From NCBI GenBank assembly GCA_958296405.1, contig OY282519.1:2588132-2652131 (forward strand): a DNA stretch of 64,000 nucleotides. Direction: 5' to 3'. The notes under the pieces are model-generated. The model was given only the letters and a program-made list of their open reading frames with translations. It was not told the origin of the DNA and ran no database searches. The translations under genes and the position numbers were made by a program. Shown here piece after piece: positions 7,590 through 16,280 of the stretch. The DNA comes from an uncultured Pseudomonadales bacterium (lineage in GTDB: Bacteria > Pseudomonadota > Gammaproteobacteria > Pseudomonadales > Azotimanducaceae). Numbering within the stretch: the first letter of the stretch is position 1; the number at the start of each line of letters is the position of its first letter.

Positions 7590-10500
7590 TCAACGTCCCC
7601 CGCCAGCGGTTGCCTCGCCAGCCGGGGTCTCGGCAATCGTTTCGAGGGTCTCCTGCTTGAGCCCGCCCCACTCGAAGAAATCCTCGACGATCATGTACAG
7701 CCCTGGCACCAGCACCAGCGTCAGCGCCGTGGCGAACAAGACGCCAAAGGCCAGCGAAATCGCCATCGGCACGATGAAGAACGTGGATGGGTTGGAGCTG
7801 AACATCAGCGGCAGCAAGCCCACGAACGTGGTGGTGGAGGTGAGCACGATGGGCCGGAACCGCACCACTCCCGAACTGATCACGGCCTCTTCAAGGGGCA
7901 GGCCGGCGCGCCGGCGGCGGTTGATGTAGTCCACCAGCACGAGGCTCGCGTTCACCACTACGCCGGAGAGCGCGACGATGCCGAGCAGCGAGAAGAACAT
8001 GAGCTGGTGCCCCATCACCCAATGGCCCACGATCGCGCCCACCGCGCCGAACGGGATGACGCTCATGATGACAAGCGGCTGCAGGTAGGACTTCAGCGGA
8101 ATGGCCAGCAGCGCGTAGATGAGCAACAGCGAGAGCATGGCGCCGTAGGCCAAGCCCATCATTGCGTCGGCGCGCTCCTCTTGCTCGCCGGCGAGCCCCA
8201 CGGTCACCGATGGGTAGCGGCGGCGGATGTCTGGCACCACCTCGGCGGCGACGCTGGCGCCCACTTCCTCTGGCGTCACCACATTGCGGTCCACCTCGGC
8301 GATGACGTTGATGACCCGCTGGCCGTCGATGCGGTTGATCCGCGAGTAGCCGCGGTCCAGCTCGAACGTGGCGACGCTGGTGAACGGCGCATCCGCGCCA
8401 TCCGGCGTGCGGATGCGCATGTCTTCCAAATTGCCGATGGAGCGGCGTTCATCCTCTGGATAGCGCACCAGCACACGCACCTCGTCTGGGCCGCGCTGGA
8501 TGCGTTGCACCTCCGCGCCATAAAAGGCGTCGCGGACTTGGCGCGCCAAGTCGTTCAGCGTGAGGCCCAGGTTGCGGGCGTCTGGCAACAGCGCCAGCTT
8601 GATCTCTTCTTTGCCGATGCGGAACGAATCCGTGATGTCCTGCACGCCGTCGTAGCGCGAGAGTTGGCTTTTCACTTCAAGGGCAGCCATGCGCAGCTGC
8701 TCCACGTCGCGGCCCGTCAATTCCAAGTTGATCGCCTCTCCGGCGCTATAGGACGTGGCCGTGAATGAGAGCTTGAGCGCGTCCGGGATGGCGCCGACCA
8801 ACTCGCGCCACCGCTTGGCTACGTCCGTCGCCTCGATGTAGCCGCGCTCTTCGAGCCGCGCTAACTCAATGCCGACTTCCGCGAAGTCGCTGCGCCCAGG
8901 CCCTTCCGGATCGGGCGGGCCGCCGCGATGCAGATGCGTGCCAATGCTCACCACGACATGCTTGATGACGCTGCCGGCGCTTGGCTGGACGTGGGCGTCC
9001 AACTCCCCCCGCAACCTCTCTGCCGCCGCGGCGATGCGATGCGTGGCGGCGCGAGTGCGCTCCACGGAAATGCCTGGGGGCATTTCCAAGCTGGCGTACA
9101 CCTTGTTGCCGGGGATGTCCGGGAAGAAGGAGAAGATGACGCGGCCGCTTGCGATCAGCGATACGGCTAAGATGAGCACGCCAAGCCCAGTGGCGGCGGT
9201 GAGGTAGCGCCAAGTGATGGCGCGGCGCAGGAACCTCACGTATTGCTCCGCGGCGAAGCGGGTGAGCCCGTCCGCAAACCAAGACTGAATGCGGCTCCAG
9301 CGCCGCTTGCCGCTGCTTTGGCGGCGGCTGCGATGGGCGAGATGCGCCGGCAGGATCAACTGGCTCTCGATGATGGACATGGCGAGGGCCATGATCACCA
9401 CAATGCCGATCACCGAGAAGAAATCAGACATGCGGCCAGGCGTGAGCAACAGCGGCAGGAATGCGGCCATCGTCGTGAGCACGCCGAAGATCACCGGCAC
9501 CGCCACTTCCCAAGTGCCGTCGATGGCTGCGCGGATGGGATGCTTGCCCATTTGCTCATGCGCATGCACGCGCTCGCCCACCACGATCGCGTCATCCACC
9601 AGCACGCCCAACACCAAGATGAACGCCATGACCGTCATGGTGCTGATGGACACGTCAAAGTATGGAAACAGCGCCAAGGTGCCGAGCATGGCGATGGGAA
9701 TGCCCACGGCCACCCACATCGCCAAGCGGAAGCGCAGGAACAGCGCCAGCACGCCAAGCACCAGCGCGAGGCCCGACGCGGCGGTACGCAGCAAGGTGGT
9801 GATGCGATCGTCCAAATCCCGCGACGCATCGGACCACAGCGTGAGCTCAACGCCCGGCGGCATGCGCGCGCTCGCTTCGGCGACGTATGCCCGCACCTTT
9901 TCGGCCATCGACATGATGTCTTCCTTGCCGATGCGGAACACCTTCACCACCGCGGCCGGCTTGCCGTTGAAGCGCGCCGAGAGATCGCCTTCGGCGAAAC
10001 TGTCCACCACTTGGGCGATGTCGCGCAAACGCACCCGGCTGCCGTCGGCCCGGGTGAGCACCACCATGTCCTCGAACTCCGCCCCCAAGTAGGCCTGCCC
10101 CTTGGTGCGCAAGAGGATTTCGCCGCCTTCCGTGCGCAGTTTCCCGCCGGGCATGTCGAGCGACGCGCGCCGCAAAGCGCTTGCCACTTCGTCCAACGTC
10201 AGCCCGTGGCGCCGCAGCATGTGTTCCGGCACTTCAATGGAGATTTCGTAGGGCCGCGTATACACGAGGTCCACCTGCGAGATGCCGTCCAAGGCCGCGA
10301 TGTCGTCGCGGATTTCCCTGGCAATTTCCTTCAGGGCGCGCTCGCTGACGTTTCCGGACACGGCGATCTCGATGACGTTGTGGCGGAACGACATCTTGGA
10401 CACGATGGGCTTTTCCGTCTCGGCTGGGAACGCCGCGATGCCGTCCACTTGGCTTTTGATCTCGTTCAGCGCGCGCGAGCCATCGGCGTTTTCGACCAAT

Positions 10501-10784
10501 TGCGCGCTCACCGCGCAAACGCCTTCGCTGGCAACGGCGAAGATCTTCTCAATGCCCTCGATGCCTTCAATGGCCTCCTCGACGCGCAGGCAGGCGCCGA
10601 GTTCCGCTTCCTCCGGGGCGGCGCCGAGATAGGGCACCGTGATGTTGACGACCTCCACCTCGATGTTCGGAAACTCCTCCTGATGCACCGTCAAAAGGGA
10701 TATGAGGCCGCCCACGACCAGAATCGCCATCAACAGGTTGGCGGCGACGATGTTCTGGCTGAACCAAGCGATCGCGCGATGCAT
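7590..10784 (-). CDS. RND-family efflux pump, inner-membrane permease
   Basis: 1064-aa proton-driven exporter of the AcrB/MexB/HAE type. An N-terminal membrane helix (IVAANLLMAILVVGG) is followed by a large periplasmic loop and a multi-helix domain. The relay pair DD in LGVLVDDAIVVGERV (TM4) is present, and the second half repeats the architecture with a final helix bundle at the C-terminus. It works with the adaptor encoded 49 bp upstream; no TolC-type outer-membrane channel lies in the window. Likely transcribed with gntR and the adaptor. Substrate cannot be read from sequence; the divergence from classical AcrB suggests the broad HAE/hydrophobe group rather than a metal pump. Confidence 0.93.
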   Translation of the reverse strand: MHRAIAWFSQNIVAANLLMAILVVGGLISLLTVHQEEFPNIEVEVVNITVPYLGAAPEEAELGACLRVEEAIEGIEGIEKIFAVASEGVCAVSAQLVENADGSRALNEIKSQVDGIAAFPAETEKPIVSKMSFRHNVIEIAVSGNVSERALKEIAREIRDDIAALDGISQVDLVYTRPYEISIEVPEHMLRRHGLTLDEVASALRRASLDMPGGKLRTEGGEILLRTKGQAYLGAEFEDMVVLTRADGSRVRLRDIAQVVDSFAEGDLSARFNGKPAAVVKVFRIGKEDIMSMAEKVRAYVAEASARMPPGVELTLWSDASRDLDDRITTLLRTAASGLALVLGVLALFLRFRLAMWVAVGIPIAMLGTLALFPYFDVSISTMTVMAFILVLGVLVDDAIVVGERVHAHEQMGKHPIRAAIDGTWEVAVPVIFGVLTTMAAFLPLLLTPGRMSDFFSVIGIVVIMALAMSIIESQLILPAHLAHRSRRQSSGKRRWSRIQSWFADGLTRFAAEQYVRFLRRAITWRYLTAATGLGVLILAVSLIASGRVIFSFFPDIPGNKVYASLEMPPGISVERTRAATHRIAAAAERLRGELDAHVQPSAGSVIKHVVVSIGTHLHRGGPPDPEGPGRSDFAEVGIELARLEERGYIEATDVAKRWRELVGAIPDALKLSFTATSYSAGEAINLELTGRDVEQLRMAALEVKSQLSRYDGVQDITDSFRIGKEEIKLALLPDARNLGLTLNDLARQVRDAFYGAEVQRIQRGPDEVRVLVRYPEDERRSIGNLEDMRIRTPDGADAPFTSVATFELDRGYSRINRIDGQRVINVIAEVDRNVVTPEEVGASVAAEVVPDIRRRYPSVTVGLAGEQEERADAMMGLAYGAMLSLLLIYALLAIPLKSYLQPLVIMSVIPFGAVGAIVGHWVMGHQLMFFSLLGIVALSGVVVNASLVLVDYINRRRRAGLPLEEAVISSGVVRFRPIVLTSTTTFVGLLPLMFSSNPSTFFIVPMAISLAFGVLFATALTLVLVPGLYMIVEDFFEWGGLKQETLETIAETPAGEATAGGGR

Positions 10785-10833
10785 GGGCGGCTACGTCAGG
10801 TGGCTAGGGTGTTGGCGGCGATGGGTCGGGCGC

Positions 10834-12000
10834 TCAAGCCGGCGCGGAGCCGACGGCGCCGGGCGTTTCGTCGATGGGTTGCACGCGCATCCCCTCGATC
10901 ACAGTCTGCAGCGGCGACACGCAAACGCGCTCGCCATCCGCGAGGCCAGCTTCGATGAACACCCGGTCGCGATGCAGGCGCAGCGGCGTCACCGACCGGT
11001 AGGCGAGGCGGTCTTCCGCGTCGACGACCAACACGCGGTTGCCGGGGCGCAAGGCGTTGCGCGGCAGGTCGAACACGCCCTCGGCGAGGGTGCCTTCGAT
11101 TTCCGCATTCACGAACAACCCCACGGGCAAAGGCGTGTCCGCGCCGGCGTTCACTACCCGCGCCACCACATGCACCATGCGGCTCTTCATGTCGATCTCG
11201 GCTTCGGTGCGCACGATTTCGCCGTGCCAAGACACCGTGCGGCCGCCATAGTCCGCCGCCAACGCCACGCGGCCGCGCAGATCTTCAGGCAAGTTGCCGC
11301 GGTGGCCGATGGGCAGGTTCAGAAAAGCAAGCTGCCGGTCGGCGATGGGCAGGCGCACTTCCACCACATCCGTGGCGTAGATGGTGGCGATGGCCGCGCC
11401 GCGCGAAATGAACTGGCCGATGTCCACCTGCTCGCTGCGCACCAAGCCGGTGAACGGCGCGACGACTTCACCGCGCTCCAAGTCTCGCTGGGCTTGGTTG
11501 AAGGCCACCCGCGCGTCCTGCAGCGCAGCGCCGGCGATGCGGTAGGCGCGCAGGCCGCCCTCCAATTGCGAACGGCTCGCCAACTCGCGCTCGCTCAGGC
11601 TGTGCAGGCGCCGATACTCGAAGCGAGCGTGCTCGTGATCCGCTTGGGTGCGCGTGAGGTTGGCTTGGGCGCGCGCCACGGCGGCGGCGAGGTCTTTGTC
11701 GTCCAAGCGCAGGAGCGGCTCGCCGGCCTCGAAATAGCCGCCGGCGACGAGCGCCGGAGACATCCAAACGACGCGCCCCGAGACTTCCGGGATGAGTTGG
11801 CTTTGGGTGCTTGGCCCCACGGCGCCTTGCGAGGAGACGGTGAGACGCGTCGGCGCGGCGCGGACGGCGACGACGCGCACGACCACAGGCGTTGGCTCAT
11901 CCGCGGCTGGCTCGAGCTTTGGCGCCGTGGCCATCAGCGTGAGCGCCGCGAAGATCGATGCCAAGACGACGGCGCCAGGAATGAACACGCGTTTCATCAT
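10834..12000 (-). CDS. Periplasmic adaptor (membrane fusion) subunit of RND efflux pump
   Basis: 388 aa. From ATG 12000 the product starts MMKRVFIPGAVVLASIFAALTLMATAP, an inner-membrane anchor or signal sequence. The barrel-sandwich half-motifs follow (SGRVVWMSPALVAGGYFEAGEPLLRLD and, after the hairpin, GEVVAPFTGLVRSEQVDIGQFISRG in part). A coiled-coil hairpin about 60 residues long, rich in A/R/E/L, lies between them. The start ATG overlaps the gntR stop (ATGA at 12000-11997), so the two are translationally coupled. It bridges the pump to an outer-membrane channel encoded elsewhere. Confidence 0.92.
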   Translation of the reverse strand: MMKRVFIPGAVVLASIFAALTLMATAPKLEPAADEPTPVVVRVVAVRAAPTRLTVSSQGAVGPSTQSQLIPEVSGRVVWMSPALVAGGYFEAGEPLLRLDDKDLAAAVARAQANLTRTQADHEHARFEYRRLHSLSERELASRSQLEGGLRAYRIAGAALQDARVAFNQAQRDLERGEVVAPFTGLVRSEQVDIGQFISRGAAIATIYATDVVEVRLPIADRQLAFLNLPIGHRGNLPEDLRGRVALAADYGGRTVSWHGEIVRTEAEIDMKSRMVHVVARVVNAGADTPLPVGLFVNAEIEGTLAEGVFDLPRNALRPGNRVLVVDAEDRLAYRSVTPLRLHRDRVFIEAGLADGERVCVSPLQTVIEGMRVQPIDETPGAVGSAPA

Positions 12001-12743
12001 TTTGCTGCGGCCTCCAGGGGCCGATTTGCGGCGCTCGCGGCCAGCGCGAGGGCTCTTTGGATCGTTTCTCGATTCGCTTGCGCCAAGCTGTCCATGCAAT
12101 CGCGCAGCCCATGGCGGTTGCGGGTGCGCAAGGCTTGGGCAAGCCCGTCGATGAGCGTGGCGTACGCTTGGGCATCCTGCGTTCGGTACCAAGCAACTAG
12201 GCCGCCAATGCGCGACGCCAGTTGCGCCAACAGGCCCCGGGCGACGATGCGGGTGGCGAGGTTGCCGGATACTTCCATCACCGCGCGCATCAACTCGAAG
12301 CGCGCCACGACATCCTCCTCGGCATTGCCTCGGTGGGCGTCGAGAACGGCTTGGCGCAGGCGTTCGGCGTGGGCGACGATGTTGGCCAATTCCTCGTCAG
12401 TGGCGTGTTCGATGGCTGTCTCGGCGGCTAGCTTGAACAGGGCGTTGATCACTTGCAGCACTTGGATGACCAAGCCCGGGTCGGGCACTTCATGCATCTC
12501 CAACAGCTTGCCGATGACGTCGAAACTCGCTTGCTCCACCGACGCCACCCTCGCTCCGCCCGGCTGAACATCCACGATGCCGAGCTGCTCCAACGCCTTG
12601 AACGCTTCGCGCGCGGCGCCGCGATTCACCTCGAAACGGCTCGCCAGCTCTCGTTCGGAGGGCAAGCGGTCGCCGGCTTGATAACGCCCCGACAAAATGT
12701 CGTGGGTGAGCCGGTTGGCGATGGCTTGGTGGCGGGGGGGCAT
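11997..12743 (-). CDS. GntR-family (FadR/FCD type) transcriptional regulator
   Basis: 248 aa. The N-terminal winged helix-turn-helix carries GDRLPSERELASRFEVNR and the GntR hallmark AAREAFKALEQLGIVDVQPGGARV (residues about 25-70). It is followed by an all-helical C-terminal ligand domain of about 150 residues as in the FCD group. It heads the efflux operon and overlaps the adaptor by 4 nt. Three tandem palindromes of FadR/PdhR style (TTGG-N5-CCAA) directly abut its start codon, which predicts autoregulation of the whole operon and release by a small acidic ligand. Confidence 0.93.
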   Translation of the reverse strand: MPPRHQAIANRLTHDILSGRYQAGDRLPSERELASRFEVNRGAAREAFKALEQLGIVDVQPGGARVASVEQASFDVIGKLLEMHEVPDPGLVIQVLQVINALFKLAAETAIEHATDEELANIVAHAERLRQAVLDAHRGNAEEDVVARFELMRAVMEVSGNLATRIVARGLLAQLASRIGGLVAWYRTQDAQAYATLIDGLAQALRTRNRHGLRDCMDSLAQANRETIQRALALAASAANRPLEAAAK

Positions 12744-12784
12744 TTGGTCAGGCTAACTTGGTCAGGCCAAATTGGTCAGGCCAA
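12744..12784. promoter_or_regulatory. Triple tandem operator upstream of gntR
   Basis: Three 13-bp imperfect palindromes repeat with a 14-bp period: TTGGTCAGGCTAA at 12744-12756, TTGGTCAGGCCAA at 12758-12770 and 12772-12784. Each is TTGG-N5-CCAA (the first has CTAA). FCD-type GntR proteins are known to bind TGGN5CCA-like sites, so these are very likely the operators of the adjacent regulator. They cover the predicted transcription start and the whole leader. Confidence 0.8.
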
Positions 12785-12812
12785 AGATAGCGGCGGCGTT
12801 TGCGTTTGTCCA
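12784..12812 (-). promoter_or_regulatory. Promoter of the gntR-RND operon
   Basis: Minus strand TGGACA (12812-12807), a 17-bp spacer and TATCTT (12789-12784). The predicted start near 12777 falls inside the third operator copy, so bound regulator would block initiation. The leader to the ATG is about 34 nt and has no Shine-Dalgarno sequence. Confidence 0.5.
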
Positions 12813-12864
12813 GCGATGCCGGTCAACAAAAATCGGGGCTATCGGTGTCCTTCGTCTAGCGCCT

Positions 12865-13794
12865 CTAGCGCCTCGCGTTGGCGCCATGCACCAAGGCGAC
12901 GATGTTCGCCACGACGGCGTCGATCAGCGGCTCCGGCAAATCGTGCCCCATGGTGGGGATGATCGCGAGCTTCGCGCCGGGGATGGCCGTGGCCGTGCGG
13001 CGCGCCTCGTCCGGTGGCAGCAGCGGGTCCGCGTCGCCATGCATGACGAGGGCCGGCAATCGCAGCCGCGCCAGCCCAGCGCGGCGGTCGCCATCGGCGA
13101 TGGCGGCCATGAGTTGCCGCACTTGGCCTGCTGGGCGATGGGCGCGGGCATGGGCGGCGCGCGCGAAGCGGCCGTAGCCCACCGCTGCCGAATCGTGGTG
13201 TGAGCCGCCCAATGCCTTGGCGTGGGCGATGGCGCGTTCCACGCTGGCCGTCTCGCCCTTTGGCGGCGCCGGGTCGGCCAGCGCGGCGCGCAGCGCCGGC
13301 GTCGCCGGCGTGGGCATTGGCCCGGCGGTGGAACTCATCGACGTGAGCGAGAAGACGCGCTCTGGATGGGCCATGGCGAGGCGCTGCGCGATCATGCCGC
13401 CTAGGGATGCGCCCACCACATGCGCGCCGGCTTGGCCCAAGTGGTCGAGCACGCGGACGGTGTCGGCCGCCATGTCGGCCAACCGGTAGGGTGGGGTGAA
13501 GGGCGTTTCGTTCGCCGCGCCGACGCCATCGCCGTCCGCGCCGGCTTGGTCGCCATCCGCGGCAAACAGCTCCTGCGCGTTGGCCGGCGCCGCGGCGACG
13601 TCGAATGACCACCCCGCATCGCGGTTGTCGAAGACGATGACGCGCAGCCGCGCCGTCACCAGCCCCGCGATGAGGGATGGCGGCCAGTGCGTCAGTTGCT
13701 GCCCGAAGCCATTGACCAACAGCAACGGCGCGTCCGCGCGGCTGCCGAACTGCTCAAAGTGAATCGGTCCGCGATCAGTCGCGAATTGGGGCAT
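12865..13794 (-). CDS. Alpha/beta-hydrolase
   Basis: 309-aa cytoplasmic hydrolase with the fold's marks in order: oxyanion region LLLVNGFG, nucleophile elbow GASLGG (S130), acid in HGDADPL (about 254-256) and catalytic His in TMGHDLP (H284). It resembles the lactonase/esterase and haloalkane dehalogenase-like branch. An acidic, low-complexity insert of about 25 residues (72-96) is unusual. It lies upstream of gntR on the same strand, 121 bp apart, and diverges from the TRAP operon. Substrate unknown. Confidence 0.88.
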   Translation of the reverse strand: MPQFATDRGPIHFEQFGSRADAPLLLVNGFGQQLTHWPPSLIAGLVTARLRVIVFDNRDAGWSFDVAAAPANAQELFAADGDQAGADGDGVGAANETPFTPPYRLADMAADTVRVLDHLGQAGAHVVGASLGGMIAQRLAMAHPERVFSLTSMSSTAGPMPTPATPALRAALADPAPPKGETASVERAIAHAKALGGSHHDSAAVGYGRFARAAHARAHRPAGQVRQLMAAIADGDRRAGLARLRLPALVMHGDADPLLPPDEARRTATAIPGAKLAIIPTMGHDLPEPLIDAVVANIVALVHGANARR

Positions 13795-13895
13795 GAACAG
13801 TCATGCAAATCATGCTTAGGCGGCACAGTTTATCAAAGCGCTGCGGCGGCCAACGCGCCTCCGGTCCGATTCGCGCCGCGCCCAGCGCGCCGCGG

Positions 13896-13924
13896 TTGCA
13901 AAGTGAAGGGTCGCCCCGTTTAAT
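13896..13924 (+). promoter_or_regulatory. Promoter of the TRAP operon, near-leaderless
   Basis: TTGCAA (13896-13901), 17-bp spacer, TTTAAT (13919-13924). The -10 box ends only 8 bp before the tatT-like ATG at 13933, so the transcript should begin at or within a few bases of the start codon. Confidence 0.5.
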
Positions 13925-13932
13925 CCGCCGGC

Positions 13933-14778
13933 ATGAAGCACGCTTGGATTATCCCCATCTTCGGCGTCCTGAGCGGATGTTCGTCGGTGATGTCGTCCGT
14001 GACCGAGGGCCTCGCCACAGACCTCTCGTCCGCCATTCTCGACAACGAAGACATCGCGGTGGTGCGCGACGGCGCGCCCGCCTATCTCATCATGCTCGAT
14101 GCGCTGTTGCGCTCGGCGCCAGACAACGAGCCGCTGTTGAATGCGGCGGCGACGTTGAACGGCGCCTACGCCACCGCCTTTGTGGACGAGCCAGAGCGTC
14201 AGCAAGCCTTTGCCGACAAGGCCCTGCGGCTGGCGTCGCGCGCCGCCTGCCCGCGCTTGGCTTGGACGTGCCATGCCCGCTCCGGAGACCGCGCTGCCCT
14301 CACCGAGGGCTTGGTGGCGATGGGCGCCCAAGACGTGCCCTTGGCGTATGCGTTCGCCACGGCGTGGGCGGGTTGGATTCAGGCGCACAGCTCGGATTGG
14401 GCGGCCATCGCCGAGTTCGGCCGCGTGAAGGAGGTGATGCAGCGCATCGCCGAGGTGGACGAAGGCCACGACTACGGCGGCCCGCACATGTACCTCGGCG
14501 TTTTCGAGACGGTGCTGCCGCCAGCGTTGGGCGGGCAGCCGGAAGTCGCCCGGCGGCACTTCGAGCGCGCCATCGAGCTGTCGGGCGGGCGCCATCTCAT
14601 GGCGCGGGTGCTGTTTGCGGAACACTATGGACGCTTGATGTTCGACCGCGCCTTGCATGACGCGCAGCTCAACGCCGCCCTTGACGCGGAGCCCCGCCAA
14701 GCCGGCATCACCTTGGTGAACTTGGTGGCGCAGGAGCAGGCGCGGGCGCTGCTCGCGTCGGCAGATGCATACTTCTAG
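13933..14778 (+). CDS. TRAP-transporter-associated TatT-type lipoprotein
   Basis: 281 aa, exported and lipidated: MKHAWIIPIFGVLSGC places the lipid cysteine at C16. The mature protein is all-helical with degenerate TPR-like repeats, matching the TatT component described in Treponema, which docks with the TRAP solute-binding protein. It is the first gene of the operon and overlaps dctP by 14 nt. Conserved pattern parts include the AWTCHARSGDR and FGRVKEVMQRI segments. Confidence 0.85.
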   Translation: MKHAWIIPIFGVLSGCSSVMSSVTEGLATDLSSAILDNEDIAVVRDGAPAYLIMLDALLRSAPDNEPLLNAAATLNGAYATAFVDEPERQQAFADKALRLASRAACPRLAWTCHARSGDRAALTEGLVAMGAQDVPLAYAFATAWAGWIQAHSSDWAAIAEFGRVKEVMQRIAEVDEGHDYGGPHMYLGVFETVLPPALGGQPEVARRHFERAIELSGGRHLMARVLFAEHYGRLMFDRALHDAQLNAALDAEPRQAGITLVNLVAQEQARALLASADAYF

Positions 14779-15811
14779 CCTGTCCCGCCCTCGGCGCAGC
14801 TTGGTTCGGCTGCACCGCCTCGCGTTTGCCGTCGCCGCGGCCGCGGCGCTGCACGGCGGCGCTGCGCTTGGGCAGACGCTCAAAGTTGCCACCGTCTCGC
14901 CGGATGGCTCCGTGTGGATGAAGCTCTTGCGCGATGCCGGCGCAGCGGTGGAGCGCGAAACCGAAGGGCGGGTGAAGCTCAAGTATTACCCAGGCGGCGT
15001 GATGGGCGACGAGCGCGCCATGATGCGGAAACTGCGCATCGGGCAGCTGCAGGGCGCCGTGGTGACGACCGGGGTGTTCGGGCGCATCTTCTCGGACGTG
15101 CAAATCTACAACGTGCCGATGCAGTTTCGCAGCTTGGCCGAGGTGGACTACCTGCGCGAGCGCCTCGACCCGGAGCTGATGGCGGGGCTGGAGGCGAACG
15201 GCTTTGTGTCGCTTGGCTTCGCCGAAGTGGGCATGGCCTACGCGCTCTCCGCGCAACGCTGGAGCGCCGTGGGCGAGACGCGCCGGCTCAAGGTGTGGAC
15301 CCCGGCCGGCAACGATGGCGCCATCAAGGCCATGGAAGATTTCGGCATCACGCCGATTCCGCTGACCATCACGGACGTGCTGGCGGGCCTGCAGACCGGC
15401 CTCATCGACACCGTGGCGGCGCCGGTGGTGGGCGTGTTGGCGCTGCAATGGCACAGCCAACTCAAGTACATCCTCGACTTGCCGTTCATGTACGTCTATG
15501 CGCCCATGGTGCTGGCCAAGCGGCCATTTGAGCGCTTGAGCGCGGCAGACCAAGACACGGTGCGGCGCTTGTTGGGCGGGGCGGTGCGCGCCGCCGACGC
15601 CGGCAACCGCGCCGACCATGATGCCGTGTGGGAAGTGCTGCAGCAGCAAGGGCTGTCCCTCGTCCGGCCATCGGCCCAAGAAGTGGCCGAATGGCAGCGG
15701 CTGGGCGATGCCGCCTCGCGGGAATGGGTGGCGGATGGCGTGGTGAGCCAAGCGCTGTATGACCGTTTCGTGGCGCTGCTTGCCGATTATCGGGCGCAAG
15801 CCTCTGGCTAA
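14765..15811 (+). CDS. dctP: TRAP transporter solute-binding protein (DctP/TatP type)
   Basis: 348 aa. A basic N-terminus and hydrophobic run ending ALHGGAALGQ form a signal peptide. The mature part begins TLKVATVSPDGSVW and continues through the DctP domain (YYPGGVMGDERAMM, YNVPMQFRSLAEVDY, LKVWTPAGND with the carboxylate-binding Arg of the family, PLTITDVLAGLQTGLID). It captures an organic acid in the periplasm for the QM permease. It overlaps both neighbours (14 nt with tatT, 53 nt with dctQ). The pairing with TatT suggests a hydrophobic ligand. Confidence 0.93.
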   Translation: MHTSSLSRPRRSLVRLHRLAFAVAAAAALHGGAALGQTLKVATVSPDGSVWMKLLRDAGAAVERETEGRVKLKYYPGGVMGDERAMMRKLRIGQLQGAVVTTGVFGRIFSDVQIYNVPMQFRSLAEVDYLRERLDPELMAGLEANGFVSLGFAEVGMAYALSAQRWSAVGETRRLKVWTPAGNDGAIKAMEDFGITPIPLTITDVLAGLQTGLIDTVAAPVVGVLALQWHSQLKYILDLPFMYVYAPMVLAKRPFERLSAADQDTVRRLLGGAVRAADAGNRADHDAVWEVLQQQGLSLVRPSAQEVAEWQRLGDAASREWVADGVVSQALYDRFVALLADYRAQASG

Positions 15812-16280
15812 GCTCGAACGCGCCCTGCGCCGCGTGGAGTCGGCGCTGTTGGTGGGCCTCTTGGCGGCCATGATCGGCGTCGCCGTCTATCAAGTGTTGG
15901 CGCGCAATCTCGTTGGCGGCGGCCTCAACTGGGGCGATTCGATGGTGCGCATCGCCCTGCTCTGGTTGACCATGGTGGGCGGCATGGCCGCCGCCGGCGC
16001 CGACACGCACATTCGCATCGACGTGGTGACGCGCTTCGCAAGCCCCGCCGCCGCGCACCGCATTGCACGCGCCACCGCGCTGTTCGCCGCCGCCCTCTGC
16101 TTCGCCTTGGGTTGGTTCTCGGTCACGCTCATCGTGTGGGATTACCGCGACGGCACGCCGGGCTTCGGCACCGTGCCGGCATGGGTGTGCGAGTTGGTGA
16201 TTCCGGTCTGCGCCAGCGTCATGGGATTGCGCTATGTGGGGCACGCCATCTGGCCGCCGGCGCAGTTGCCGCCGCGGTGA
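15759..16280 (+). CDS. dctQ: TRAP transporter small permease (DctQ)
   Basis: 173 aa with four membrane helices, typical of DctQ (for example ALLVGLLAAMIGVAVYQVLARN, with the family's NWGDSMVRIALLWLTMVGG loop). It overlaps dctP by 53 nt if ATG 15759 is the start; a TTG at 15780 would shorten it by seven residues. It ends in GTGA, overlapping dctM. It forms the permease with DctM in the inner membrane and drives sodium- or proton-coupled uptake. Confidence 0.9.
   Translation: MTVSWRCLPIIGRKPLAKLERALRRVESALLVGLLAAMIGVAVYQVLARNLVGGGLNWGDSMVRIALLWLTMVGGMAAAGADTHIRIDVVTRFASPAAAHRIARATALFAAALCFALGWFSVTLIVWDYRDGTPGFGTVPAWVCELVIPVCASVMGLRYVGHAIWPPAQLPPR

Noticed and set aside
9243-12567. Two long plus-strand open frames (9243-10958 and 10702-12567) over the RND pump, adaptor and gntR
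   Set aside because: Both are antisense shadows of genes with clear family motifs.
12744-12784. Short repeat array as a CRISPR
   Set aside because: Period 14 bp with no spacers; the palindromic unit fits operators of the adjacent GntR gene. No CRISPR array was seen in the window.
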